From Symbiotaphrina buchneri (taxonomy: Eukaryota; Ascomycota; Symbiotaphrinales; Symbiotaphrinaceae): a stretch of DNA of 64,000 bases. Both the position numbers and the translations under genes were made by a program. Positions 22,725 to 34,738 of this stretch are shown one piece after another. Within the stretch, counting starts at the first letter, position 1, and each line of letters starts with the position of its first letter. The stretch is taken from positions 310,001 to 374,000 of the forward strand of contig BCIG01000022.1 in assembly GCA_001599915.1 (NCBI GenBank), read 5' to 3'. Under the pieces are notes generated by a model. The model saw nothing but the letters and a program-made list of their open reading frames with translations, was not told the DNA's origin and searched no databases.

Positions 22725-23237
22725 TGGGGCCTCCCTTTTCACTCCGTAGCAGATCCGCAGTATGGCCTCAGTGCTTGGCGCTTCAATTGCAGATGACGGC
22801 TGTTTGTGAGGAGGGCGCTCGTTCGAGGCCAGAAGAGTTGAAGCTGGAGTTGTACAAGCTAAGACAGAGCTAGCCAAAGGCTAGGTCGGAAGAGGGATAG
22901 AGAGGAAGAGGTACGTGCGCTCTGGAGATAGCGGGGTTAGCGGCCACGGCTAAAGAGCGAAGGGAACGGCAGATACGGCAGATACGGCACACACGCGCAC
23001 TGCCCATCTCATGGGGTGGATTTGGGACGGCACGGTGTATTGATGCTGAGAAATCAACCAGTCAAATCGGAATGGTCTGGTAATGAAAATGAAAATTGCC
23101 CCTGTCAGACCTTTAAGAATTACCGCCGTCATACTTCGTACTCGTACCTAGTTCTCCCGCGCAAGGGTTAGGCCCCCCCGCACCATAATGAGGTGCTCGG
23201 TGCTCTCTCGCCATGGGCTTCTATCGCCTGTGACGCC

Positions 23238-23247
23238 TATATAAAGG
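23238..23247 (+). promoter_or_regulatory. TATA box of the aldo-keto reductase gene
   Basis: TATATAAAGG, about 155 bases before the ATG at 23399. It is followed by a CT-rich leader (23277-23350) typical of highly expressed mould genes. The rest of 22725-23237, the divergent spacer to the DUF4202 gene, shows only a short GGCAGATAC duplication. Confidence 0.6.
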
Positions 23248-23398
23248 GGCCAAGCCTGTGAGGGGTAGCTGTCCTCGCTGCTCCAAAGCTCCAACTTCTT
23301 CTGTCAACCTCTCCCCCCGTTCCCCCAACAGTTCTTCCTCCACCTTCACAGAGCATACCGCCCCGCAAGCGATCAATTAAGAGAAACCAATCGCAACC

Positions 23399-24655
23399 AT
23401 GGCTGAGCTACCTCCTTCACTGAAGGCGTCCCTGGAGACCACCAAGGTCGAGTACAAGAATCTGGGCAAGAGTGGGTTCAGGGTCTCCGTCCCTATTCTT
23501 GGCGCCATGAGCTTTGGTGACCCGCGCTGGGCACCGTGGGTCATTGACGAGGAGAAGGTAATGCAATTGATCCTTTTCCTATATCTGTCTCCGCACTGAC
23601 AATCCGGAGGCGTTCCCACTTCTGAAAGCTGCCTACGAGAGAGGCCTGAACACTTGGGACACGGCCAATGTCTATTCGAACGGAGAGTCCGAGAGGATCA
23701 TTGGCAAGGCCATTAAGAAATTCAACATCCCGCGCCACAAGCTCATCATCTTGACCAAGTGTTATGGGCCGGTTGGAGAACAGCCCGAAGTGAGCGGCAT
23801 TCGTCATGGCAAGGAGATTGCCCGAAGCAAGGATTACATCAATCAGTCCGGTATGCGCGCCCCCAGCTCTGGGTCACAGATGCAGGTGCTTACGATCAAG
23901 TATAGGTCTTTCGAGAGCCGCCATTTTCAATGCCGTCAACGCCTCTCTTGAGCGCCTCGGGACCGACTACATTGATCTCCTCCAGATTCATCGCTTCGAT
24001 CCTGCCACACCGGTCGAAGAGACAATGGGAGCTCTGCACGACCTGGTAAAGAGTGGAAAGGTCCGCTACATTGGGGCCAGCTCGATGTGGGCCTTTCAAT
24101 TCTCCCTGATGCAGTCAACGGCCGAAAAGCATGGCTTCACCAAGTTTGTGTCGATGCAAAACCACTACAACCTGCTCTATCGGGAGGAAGAGCGGGAGAT
24201 GAACAAGTACTGCAACCAGACAGGTGTCGGCCTCATTCCGGTACGCACTGGCCAGCAGTATAAATATTTTTCGATGACTAGTACTGACTCGGTAATAGTG
24301 GGCGCCATTGTGCCGTGGACATCTCGCTCGTCCTCCGGACGCTTTTGGATCCACCACGCGCTCAGCTGCGGAGAAAGAGCAGGCAAACAAGGAGGCACAC
24401 CTCGTGACAGGCCCAGCAGAGGTTGACCAAAAAATTATTGGCCGAGTGCAGGAGATCGCGAAGAAGAGGGGCTGGAAGATGAGCACCGTGGCCCTAGCGT
24501 GGATCAACCAGAAGGTGTCAAGTCCTATCGTCGGTTTCAGCAGCGTTGAGCGGATGGACGAAGCGCTCGAGGATACAGGCAAGACGCTCACCGAAGAAGA
24601 AGTAAAGTATCTCGAGGAGCTTTACGTCCCCAAGGCGATCATCGGCCACACTTAG
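23399..24655 (+). CDS. Aldo-keto reductase (plant/fungal aryl-alcohol dehydrogenase-like)
   Basis: Exons 23399-23557, 23610-23850, 23906-24240 and 24299-24655; 363 residues. The catalytic tetrad is visible: Asp and Tyr in [15 protein letters not shown], Lys in LIILTKCYG, His in DLLQIHRFD. The TIM-barrel blocks [33 protein letters not shown] and the C-terminal NADPH-binding [15 protein letters not shown] are all present and in frame after splicing. It reduces carbonyl compounds with NADPH; the physiological substrate is unknown. A TATA box and CT-rich leader suggest strong or inducible expression. Confidence 0.94.
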
Positions 24656-25012
24656 CCAGGCTGCTCGCAAATTTTGGCGGCGGGATGATAGCTACATATT
24701 CCATCTCCTGGCCGACAATAAAGGTTGCCTGGACAATAACCCGCAGTGGCTCAGACTTGCCTTTACTACTTCATTGTGACAACTTCGATACGAGCTGGAA
24801 CCATGATCGCCTGACCGGTTACTCCAACTATACAGAAGGAGAAACTCGTGACGAGGCAGATGCCCAGTCTCCCGCTTTCTATACGAAGTGGAAACTCAGC
24901 AGTATCTGTGAGACTCGATTCAGACCACGGACCGTGATCAGAACGAGCCCCATCATCATAGCCACCCGCCTCTTGAATTTTGAGCTTTACCCAGCGCTCT
25001 TGACAGTGATGT
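24656..25012. other. Convergent 3' region
   Basis: Between the aldo-keto reductase and ASNSD1-like stops. Nothing recognisable. Confidence 0.5.
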
Positions 25013-27092
25013 TCACCGAAGGACAGTAGTGCCCTTGATTTTGCCGGTCTCCATCTTGGCCGTCCGCGCACCGAATTGTATCTGTAGTGCCACTCAGCTG
25101 TGCTCTTAGAAGGCTGAGCTTTAGTCATTGTACATACCGCGCGCTTCTTCTCCGCAGCCGTCCGAGGCAAGCCCAACTTCAGAGCCAGCAGTCTCAGAAG
25201 CCTTTTGCCAGGTTCCAAATGCGCTGCAGGGTCATTGTCCTGGGCGGTAGGTTGTACGCCGAAGCTGCACTTGAGCCACACCGGGCAAGCTAAGGCCCAA
25301 TCCAGAAATTGCTCATCAAGATAAGGGGACCTCACTTCCTTTCCCCAGTGGGACATGACCCGGTCATCTCGGCCCAGATTCCGCTTTCCTAACCGGCTCA
25401 CATCGAGATCCAGTTCGTCCAACAGGCCTTGGTAATCGCCCCTCCTGTACGCAGTAGCATGACGTGTGTAGCCTCCAAAAAGCTCATCGGCACCCAAGCC
25501 TGATAAAAGCACGCGTGCCGAAGATATGTAGCTCACCGGCTGTGAAGCATCAGGGCAGCGCACAGTGCCTGCGCCTCTGGCAGCAAAGTAGAATGCATAA
25601 GCGATCGAAAGATCCATCTCTGTATTATGAGGACGCATAATTGAGATGACCTGAGATCGGTGTGCTAGTGCTTCGCTGCGCGGAACGTCAATTTCTATCA
25701 GTCTCCAGTTACGACCAGGAGATACATGCTGGAGTTCCTGCAGCGCTGTGCGGGCGGTCAGTCGGTCGGGACATAAGTCAAACGGCGACTCTGAAATTGC
25801 TCCATCGGCAGCAAACATGGCTTCTGCTTCATGTGTATCAGCAAGATCTGACCGTTTAGCACCAGTAGCTCTCGCCGTCTGGCCATTTGAACGAGCATTG
25901 GCTGCGGCGACGACACGAGGATTCTCAAAAGCGACATTAAGAAGGTCAATGGTCTCTTCAGGCGGTAGCAATCTGTGCGTAAGCAGAGCGAGCAAAGTAC
26001 AATCTAGTCCTCCAGAGAATAGAATGGCAATTCTTGCCGCCCTGCCAGGCTTACTGGTATCCTTCGGAGAAGGTGGGTTGGGTACGTTAAGCACTCTAAG
26101 CTTCATAGATGCTTCCAAAGCTTCTTGAAGCTGCAGGACACTGGCACTATCGACACCCGGAAGCGCAGGCTCCTCAGAAGGCAGTTCCTTGTTCAATGGC
26201 GCATACTGTAATGTCTGGAAATTTGTTAGAGCACCCATGTGGCATTGAGATTGTTCGTGGAGCTTACCAGTACTGTGCGACAGGGTTCTCGACCTGCCGC
26301 ATCTGAGGGCAGGGTCCAAGGCACATGGAGCACTGCAGCGCTGCTTTCCCCGCCAAGTGATCGCAGTCCTGGTGCAGCAGGTGTACCCAAAGGAGCGACT
26401 TTCTTTAAATCGAGGCAGTAGATCCCATCGGCTTCGACCTCCATCCATAGTGCGTCCGGCGCACCATCGGAGACACTGGAAAGGATGAAATTGCCTGCGT
26501 CGTCTTTACAACTCAAGAGCGACCGCCTGCCCAAGCAATCTCGCCCATAGAAGAGCTTGTGATTGGGTGCGTCGTAGTAGACGAATGCAAAAGGACCAGA
26601 AATGCTTGAAATGACAGCGACACGTCCGAATGAATCTTCGGATGACACGGCGCGGCCATGGAATTCGCTCAGCTGTTGCTGACTGTCTCGAACAGCAGAG
26701 GTTGACCGATTGTCAGAAGGGGGTTGAGAATGAGAGGCATCGAGCAATAATTTAAACACTGTTTCTGCATCATTTCCAGATACAGGTGCACCGTCAATCT
26801 TCCAGGCCTCGCCATTCCAGCAGAGAACAGAATTGGACTTCCGGTCAACAAGAGGCTGAACAGTGACGCCATCACCTCGCAATGAAAGTACGCTTGCAGT
26901 AAAGGAAAGATAGAAGATATCCTTGTCAGCCTGTACATGAGCTGTACCACTGTTGTCTCGGTTCAGCGGAACGACTTCTACTGCTTCATGAGTCTCGACA
27001 CTGTCGGGCCCGCGATTCTGCAGGAGGCTAGCAACGGCTCCAGGAAGCGGACGGTTACATGTCCGGCTCAGGGAGAAGTAGATGCCGCACAT
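25013..27092 (-). CDS. Asparagine synthetase domain-containing protein (ASNSD1-like)
   Basis: Exons 27092-26268, 26214-25138 and 25081-25013; 656 residues. It begins MCGIYFS, so Cys2 of a class II glutamine amidotransferase domain is present, with LLQNRGPDS and WNGEAW following. The synthetase domain carries the ATP pyrophosphatase P-loop LFSGGLDCTLLALL, the DLSIAYAFYFA block, LLSGLGADELFGGY, and the C-terminal QFGARTAKMETGKIKGTTV formed across the last intron. This is the eukaryotic ASNSD1 (yeast YML096W) type, distinct from the true asparagine synthetase; its substrate is not established. A conserved single-copy housekeeping gene. Confidence 0.93.
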
Positions 27093-27608
27093 GCGTGCGG
27101 AATAGGCCTAAGTAGAAAGTGAAGTACTATTCAGGCAATATCAACATGTGGCTAACGTCCACGGACAAAAGATATTGAGAATAATGGACGGTTGAAATTG
27201 GTTTCCACCTAGGCGTGGTGGGTAAGGTAGATTGTCACAGCTTTAGGGTGGCTTGGCGGACAAGCGTTGAGCTGGAGCGCTGCGTGTTGTCGTCAGGGTC
27301 CAATCAATGCTCACTTTAGCGGCATCAACATAATCCATGCAAAGCCGCTTCATTATTCCCCGATCCCGCAATCCGCACAGGTATCTAATGGAAATGGCTC
27401 TCATTACATATCTCTACAGATAGGGACCTGCCTTTTACTTCTCTTAACCCGGTCCCAGGTATCATACATACCAAGCTAGCCCCGAGCGCCATATCATCAC
27501 GGACCCGCTCAACAATCTGTTTCCGCTCTGGGGACAAGTTTTGGCAATAAGAGGTCATCCGCCACCCTTCGCTGCTTCTAATTACCCATACTGGTATACT
27601 GGTGATAC
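27093..27608. promoter_or_regulatory. Divergent promoter ASNSD1-like / VPS9-CUE
   Basis: 516 bases between two divergent starts. GTAAGGTAG near 27224 resembles the intergenic motif family. No clear TATA box. Confidence 0.35.
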
Positions 27609-30297
27609 ATGTCTCCTCTCCAACCGGAAGATCCCCAGCAGAATACAACGAAGGCCGATATTAGGTCCGTTGACGAGCACAGCGCATCGAATGCAACCGT
27701 CCTAGAACCGGAAGAGCGTACAGGTGAAGCAGAGGTCATCGGAGATGGGCAAGTTTCGTCGAAGATGTCGCAGACGGGCTTGAGCGCCTCTGGGCCTGCG
27801 TCAGACAAAACATTAGGCGCGCTCCAGGGAGATTTTGTCCATGATGCACCATCCGTCAAGTTAGACCAACATCTCTCGGCTCTTGAACAGCCGGGCGAAG
27901 CAACCGAAACAAATGAAGAGCAGGCGCTGGCGCTTTCTCATACCGATTCGTCAAATAAAGAGACAAATACCTCTAAAAGTCCCGTTATAGAGATGTCAGA
28001 ACCACAGTCTCCAACTCCACCGCCACCGCCTCCGAAAGACGACTTTCCAGCTCACTCGCCTCCAATTAGATCTTCTACCGATATAGTATCGGACTCTGAG
28101 GGGTCTGTCACGGGTAGACTTGGAGTTGAAGTGGATAACGGGGCGAAATCAAGGTCATGGACACCGTCGGAAGTTGACCCTGACGAGAAGCATGCAGAGA
28201 GCTATCAACAGGATGCCGCTGCCGATTCAAAATCAGAAATACAAAACATCATGGGCCAATTTGATGAGGAAGGTGGTGGACCCGGGATAGACGAGGTCAT
28301 GTCCCCTCGTCTGGAGCTTGCAGGACCTATGCTGGGAACCGCCATCCAGCATCCGCCTCGAAAGTCAAGCCTTGAACCTGCAAGCAATTTTGGCTTCAGC
28401 CGCTCGCCGAACAGATCCACTATAGATTCCGTTGAGGACGTTAAGGAGTCCTCATCTCTGTCAGAGAAGGGTCCGTCTCTTCCTAGCCCCCCTGAAAGCC
28501 TACCGGCGAAGGGGAAACCGTTGGAATCTGCTTCGAAAGAGGGGGCAGCATTGAAGCCGATCAGCTCACCCACTTCAATGCATCGCCCGCCGCCACCAGA
28601 ACCCGAACCCGAACCCGATCTTCCATTTGACTTTCATCGATTCTTAGAACAGCTTCGACATCGTAGTGCCGATCCTGTAGCAAAGTTTCTGAGATCGTTT
28701 CTCATCGAATTCGGAAAGAAGCAATGGATGGTCCATGAACAGGTCAAGATTATCAGTGATTTTCTCGCGTTCATTGCTAACAAGATGGCCCAATGCGATG
28801 TTTGGCGGGGTGTTTCTGACGCAGAGTTTGACAATGCTCGAGAGGGCATGGAAAAATTGGTCATGAATCGACTCTATACACAGACCTTCTCTCCAGCAAT
28901 TCCTCCCGCACAGCCATTGCCCCGGAAAGCTAAGGGGCGCCAGGGTGATAGAGCCATGGGACCTGGCAGAAGAGGGCAACATCAGGAAGATGTGGAACGT
29001 GATGAAATACTCGCCCAGAAAGTCCGTATCTACGGCTGGGTAAGGGAGGAACATCTTGACATCAAACCTGTCGGGGATACAGGGAAACGCTTCCTGAATC
29101 TTGCACAGCAAGGTATTTATTGGACTTTTCTTACAGAAGATGCTTCAACTGATACAGCAGCAGAACTCTTGAAGATCAATTCCTACAGGGCTCCTCGTGA
29201 CAAGGTCATTTGCGTGCTGAACTGTTGTAAGGTCATATTTGGTAAACGATTCAGCTCAACCAATTAAGAGAAGTATGTTGACAAGACCAGGTCTCCTTCG
29301 TCATGAAAATTCGGACCAGTCGGCAGATTCCTTTATTCCGCTCATAATCTATGTTGTTCTACGAGCCAATCCGGAACATCTTGTATCCAATCTGCAGTAC
29401 ATCCTCAGGTTTCGAAATCAGGAAAAGCTTGGAGGAGAAGCGGGCTATTATCTTTCCTCTCTGGTAAACTGTCCAGTTCAAGAGTATTTGTATGCCAGCT
29501 GACTTTGCCAGACTGGTGCAGTTCAATTCATCGAGACGCTTGATAGGACGACTCTTACCATATCTGATGAAGAGTTCGAGAGAAATGTCGAAGCTGCCGT
29601 GTCAGCTATAGCTGAAAAGCATCGGAAGGATGAGCAAGCCGAGCAAAAGCGAAACGATATGACGGAGAAACCTACATCCAGCGGGCGGTTGATCACCCCA
29701 AGGAGTTCGAGTGAAGCAGAAGTTATGAGATCGCGACCATCTACCTCGTCTCGAGAGCCCGCCAACCAAGCAACAGCGGCAACAACGAGTGGGGATGGTA
29801 CAGAGGATGGGACTGTGGGTGGCCTATTACGAACCATTCAGAAGCCTTTATCCTCGATCGGTCGCATTTTTTCTGATGACACTACGAGCCAACATCCTCC
29901 ATCAACTCCTCCACCACCTTCAACACTTCCATCTAGGCCGCGGCAGCAGCGAAGTAGTACTGACGAACCGAGGGGGAGCAATTCAATACTAACAGAGGAG
30001 GACGCAGCAGCCAGGCAGGCTAGTCTTGAGACGGCAGAGGCTCAGAGACTCCAGAGGATCGAGCACGCGGATGTCGTAGAGTAAGCCCTAGAAGCAGTGG
30101 TCTTTTCGGTGGCACAGGATTCTAACGAAGTCAGGACTCTTGCAGGCATGTTCCCAGATCTGGACAAAGATATCATCAGCGATGTTGTGCGAATGAAAGA
30201 CGGAAGGTCAGTGCCCGTTTTATGTTATTTGGCGCATGACTGACCCCTTGTCAGAGTGGGCTTGGCTGTAGATGCCTGCCTCTCCCTCAGCTCTTAA
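27609..30297 (+). CDS. VPS9-domain Rab5-type GEF with CUE domain
   Basis: Exons 27609-29241, 29291-29463, 29512-30080, 30135-30206 and 30255-30297; 829 residues. About 340 residues of disordered acidic, Pro-rich sequence precede a helical bundle (FDFHRFLEQLRHRSADPVAK, QWMVHEQVKIISDFLAF) and the VPS9 core (RAPRDKVICVLNCCKVIFG, SADSFIPLIIYVVLRANPEH, LGGEAGYYLSSL). After another linker the short last exons build a CUE ubiquitin-binding domain: LAGMFPDLDKDIISDVVRMK then GRVGLAVDACLSL. The protein should activate Rab5/Vps21 on endosomes, with ubiquitin binding linking it to cargo sorting, as for yeast Vps9. The CUE is lost if the last two introns are not spliced. Confidence 0.92.
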
Positions 30298-30842
30298 AAG
30301 GCTGAGGCATCCATCAGGGCCCTGGGCGCTCCAGCGTATGACAAGGTTCCTGATATCATGGACTGAGGGGCCTCAGGGGCTTGGCTACTGCCATGCGGAC
30401 CGTGCGCCGCCTTACGGTTCGGAAGCGTTTCATGATTATGAGCAAAGCGATATACCAAGCTAGTCGGGTTTGCATGGCGCATCATCAAACTTCCTTGCCT
30501 TGAACTTACGAGGAGGAAGATGCGGTGTAATTTATATAGATTCGGTGCACTTCATGTTGCACTTCCTCGAATGCTTTGCATCCTGTAGGTCCTTACCTTC
30601 AACCATTTGGATTTGCGGTAATTTCCGCATCTCCGCTTAGCCTTCAACACACCATTTACAAATATTGGCCCAAGTGCAATCAGAAGCCGATGCGCGGAGC
30701 GTCTAAACAATAATTCCATGGGACTTGGAGATAATTTTGGGAAATGAACAGGAAACAAGAGGGACGATGGCCATGCTCCCACATGTAATGCTGATATAGT
30801 GTGCCAAAATCTTCCAGATCCGCAGAGAGCACATCCCACAGC
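30298..30842. other. Intergenic, same-strand spacer
   Basis: Between the VPS9-CUE stop and the next start. No motif recognised. Confidence 0.45.
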
Positions 30843-33128
30843 ATGACTTCCCCGAGCCCGACGCCGAACAAATCAGCAAAGACAAAATCGGCGGAGCCTT
30901 CCATATCATCGCTGGTGATATGCCGAAACAAGTCAGTCCTGAATGCCCCTTTAAACTGAAGGTACTCCTACTGAGACTGAACGAACAGGCATTGGCGCTA
31001 CATCTCTTCCTTCCATGGTCCTTGGCTTCAATTACCACCGGAGATCCTCGAATCCCTGGCGCACAGCAATTATTTCTCGCCCCGACCACACCCAATTGAC
31101 CCATCGGTCTTTTATGACTTAGTGAAGATTCGTCGTCAGGTGGACGAAGCAACTGACTTAGCAGTCCGTGCAGCCAGCGGAACCACCTCGTCTTCACTAC
31201 ATAATTCCCACAATGCTAGCAATGGTATATTCGGTGGAGGAAGTGCTGCAGCTCTGGGGCTAGGCTTGGGAGGCGGCGGAGGCAACGCACGATTGAGCAG
31301 AGAGAGGAAGCATCGAATGCGAGAACTGGCGACTCAGAAGTTGTCGAATGCATATCATCTCGACGAAATTGCGGCTAGTGTGGCTACTATGCAGTCTGCA
31401 TCGGCTCTGGAGGACGTTGCAAATCTGGTGTTGCAGAGGAGTCAAGCCGATCTTGACGCAAAATATGTGCATTTCTTCCACGAAAAGATTCCCTCCCGGA
31501 TGCTAGCGCAGTGTACGAGTCTTCGAGCACTTGATGAAATCATTGCATCACAGCCGAATGAAGCAGCGCCCTTGCGAACGAGGGCTGTCACCAGGATATT
31601 CAAGGATGATTACACAGGTGCAGCCAGGGACCTGACAGAAGCGCTGGCAGCCTGTCGTTTCATGATGGCTCAGCATAGAGCCGGGAACACCCAAGTCCAA
31701 CTTTCGACTACAGCCGCCACTCAAGCAAGAGATTGGAGACAAGAGCCAAGAGTCGAAGAAAACGAGCAACCGACGAGTTTGGAAGGGCAATTGCTATTTC
31801 AACGTGCCGGTGTCTATCTGACGATTGCGTGTCAGCAGGTTGGCGCTGCCTTGCATGGTCTACCTGCCAAGCATGTTGCTGATGGAGCGAGCACAGAGAG
31901 GGAAATTTCACAGCCGTCAGAAAGTGCAGCAGCGAAAGAGGAGGCATCACATCGGTTACAAACCAGGAAAGTAGTAAAACTCAATGCTAAACGAGCATTG
32001 AGGGATTACATGAGCTTTCTTTCCCATTTTGACTACACACCTGGTCTGCCCGCGGAGGTAGCAGAAGAGTTCTTGCGCAAAGTCAACTATGCTGCAAATG
32101 GTTACACGAAGACAAAGTCTTATCTGTCAAATAGATATGTCGAGTCTGCAGGGAGTCATAGTGATATGAACGGCCACACTTCAAACGCTGTTGTTTCTCG
32201 CAAAAATAGCTCCCGAAAACACCAGAATGGTGATGAGTTTGATTGTTCCAAAATTCCAGCTGTCAAAACTCCAGAAGTTCATCAAGTTTCCGCACTTTTC
32301 TCCGCTACGCCTCCCGCCGGCCTTCCTGCTTATCCTTCGATATCTCTGGCACTACAGACGGCTACAACCTCACACACTACTCCGGAAGCGACACATGAAG
32401 CTGTCACTTACCATCCCCTTCTGACCGATGCTCTGCACAGTCTCCTCTTATGCCACTGTCTAATTCAGACGTCACCTAAGGAACTCCTGCGCCATGCTCA
32501 CAACGTCGCGCGGCTGGCACGCATTTGCGACGGTTATCCTATTTTCCTTGCCGCACGCTCTCCATCTCGTACCGATTGGATTGAGGTCATCAGACGCACC
32601 AATAACTTCCTGGGTCTGCAGCATAGCTGGGAGTCACTTTGTGCGCCTGCGCCACTGCCTGGTCACTCTACAGCTGCAGCGCCGAAAAAGCAAGAGACGG
32701 AAGAACAGGTGCGAGAGAGGAGAAAGAATGAAGCAATCCTAGAAGTCCTCGCGGATGAGCGAGTCCACGATGAGGAGAGCTTTCAAGCAGCTGTGGCGGC
32801 AAGAGAGAAGAGAGCCGAGGAAGACAGAAAGCTGGAGGCCGAACCAAAGCAGGGTCAAGCATCAACACAACCCAAGAGATGGGCGCAGGAAGATGGCAGG
32901 GAATATCCCATCACGACTGAAAGAGCAGAGGCTGTTGCCAGGTGGGTCTTGGAAGCGCCTCTAGGCGGTGTCGAGGGTTCGTCCAGGCCCAAGAAGAGCA
33001 GTAAGAAAGGTAAAAGCAAGAAAGCAGGCGGGGCTCAAGGGGCCATTGTTGAAGAAATGGCAGGCTTGACTGTCACGTCCGAGATAACAGAGTGTGAAAA
33101 TCGGCGTCCTGGAGAGGACGTCAAATGA
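30843..33128 (+). CDS. Large conserved fungal protein with TPR-like helical region
   Basis: Exon 1 30843-30931, 57-nt intron, exon 2 30989-33128; 742 residues. The short first exon (MTSPSPTPNKSAKTKSAEPS) was found by phase: splicing gives NKHWRYISSFHGPWLQLPPE, then PHPIDPSVFYDLVKIRRQVD, a continuous and conserved-looking start. A Gly-rich linker follows, then helical repeats (LRALDEIIASQPNEAAPLRT, DDYTGAARDLTEALAACRFM) like tetratricopeptide pairs, and a basic Lys/Ser tail. No catalytic motif is visible. Conserved across Pezizomycotina by my impression; function unknown. Confidence 0.75.
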
Positions 33129-33541
33129 TTGTACATTAGAATTTGGAACGGCCATGGTATGGTTGGATGTCGGATGTTGAGCTTGTTGATCTCGGATCTT
33201 GGTTATCGCAGAGGCTAAGTTGCCCAATTCGCCCCAGAAAAGCTTTGGGGAAGCCAAACGGCTGATTTTGTCACCATCTCTCAACTTTGGGTTCTGCAGA
33301 CTCCTTCTAAGAAGATGGTCAAGAAATCTCGATATGAAATATAATCCAGCTACACACCATCTAAGTGTGGTACATGTAACCTGCACTTACTGTCCTGTAA
33401 CGCCTTCTCGTGAGGATAGGATGTGATCGTCAGCCATAATGCGCCTCTTCCATTAGCCTCATGGCCCATGATGCCTCGTAACCTGGTATTCCAATTACCC
33501 GTGAAGTTCAGTCATAATACATTACGGTCCGGGATCTTTCA
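33129..33541. other. Convergent 3' region
   Basis: Between the TPR-like protein and Rad10 stops. Nothing recognisable. Confidence 0.5.
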
Positions 33542-34738
33542 TTATGATGTCTGACGTAGCCTTGCCAGTGCTGCCGCGACTCCGTCACTTAATGTTTCAT
33601 CCCTGGCTTTCCCCTTAGGTTGTGACTTTTCGGCTTGATCGGCCGTAGGAGCATTCTCTCCTGGTAATCTCCGCCTTGTCTCTTCCTCAGCGGCTGCCAT
33701 TAGAGCCTCCTCTTCGTCTTCACCAGGCTCCCACATGGGAACATCCTCCGCGATCCTCGTTGATGGTCTTCGCTCAGGATCTGGTGTAGCACTCGCACTG
33801 GCACTCGAGGGTCTAGTTGCCAGTCCGCCAGGTATCCTGCCGATTGGGATAGGTTCCCCTATTCCTAGGCGTGCTGCAACTCTGGCATCTGGCCCAGCTC
33901 CGCCCGTTGCCGGATGGTCAGTTGGTGTTCCTCTACTGCTCTCTTCCCTATTGAGGCCCACTCCTCGTCTAGCGGCTTTCCTAACTCTGAAAGGCTCACG
34001 GACCGTCGAACACCATCTCTGGACCTTCTTCTCACCCCAGCCTGCAATGAGTGATACCTCCTCCGGCTGTGCGTTGACTGCAGCTCTAATGCTTCCAAAA
34101 TTCGACACCAGTCCAAGCGCATCCGTTTTGTTGATGCTTCTTGGGACCGTTATGAATTCAACCAGCTTCTCCGAATAACCCGTTGCTTGTGCTGCCTTGA
34201 TGCTGCTTGAATTTGCGTGTTCATACGATTTGAACAGTTCCAAATACCGGCCGGCTTCTTGTGCGCTCCAGCATAGAATGAGGGTCAGGTTGTTGACCAG
34301 GCTCGTCTTGGAGAGCTCCTTTAAAGACTCTTCGTGGTTTTCAATATCCACCATTGTCAGCAACACTCGCAGGTTGAATTTATGGCCGAGGGCACGGATG
34401 CGTGAGTATATGTACTCCGGGTGCAAGCGATGGTATTTGAGGGAGAGGAATAGGGCACATGTAGTGTTCCCCAAGACATAGTCGGAGGGAATATCCGAAT
34501 ATTCCCAGGGTACGTTGCGAACATAGTTGAGGATCGGATTGCCCTTTTGACGGGCAGAGACTAGGATGGAGGAAGGTGCTGCGCGCTGTGGTAGGACTTG
34601 CGGTTTGGGCTGTACGACTTTGCCGGTAGAGGCAGTCTGTTGAGGACCTGCTTTGGTCGAGGCCGACGCAGCAGCGGACTTTTCCACAAGCTCCAGGGCT
34701 GCGGAAAAGGCAGCATCATCGTCGTATTCGTCGTCCAT
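33542..34738 (-). CDS. RAD10: Rad10/ERCC1 nucleotide-excision-repair protein
   Basis: One exon, 398 residues. The central domain is plain: QKGNPILNYVRNVPWEYSDI, TTCALFLSLKYHRLHPEYIY, LRVLLTMVDIENHEESLKEL, LILCWSAQEAGRYLELFKSY. It is followed by the paired helix-hairpin-helix region (VEFITVPRSINKTDALGLVS, then VSLIAGWGEKKVQRWCSTVR). It pairs with XPF/Rad1 to cut damaged DNA 5' of the lesion; the Rad10 subunit itself is not the nuclease. A disordered C-terminal tail of about 120 residues is longer than in yeast, a common fungal trait. The start MDDEYDDDAAF is the first ATG. Confidence 0.95.
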   Translation of the reverse strand: MDDEYDDDAAFSAALELVEKSAAASASTKAGPQQTASTGKVVQPKPQVLPQRAAPSSILVSARQKGNPILNYVRNVPWEYSDIPSDYVLGNTTCALFLSLKYHRLHPEYIYSRIRALGHKFNLRVLLTMVDIENHEESLKELSKTSLVNNLTLILCWSAQEAGRYLELFKSYEHANSSSIKAAQATGYSEKLVEFITVPRSINKTDALGLVSNFGSIRAAVNAQPEEVSLIAGWGEKKVQRWCSTVREPFRVRKAARRGVGLNREESSRGTPTDHPATGGAGPDARVAARLGIGEPIPIGRIPGGLATRPSSASASATPDPERRPSTRIAEDVPMWEPGEDEEEALMAAAEEETRRRLPGENAPTADQAEKSQPKGKARDETLSDGVAAALARLRQTS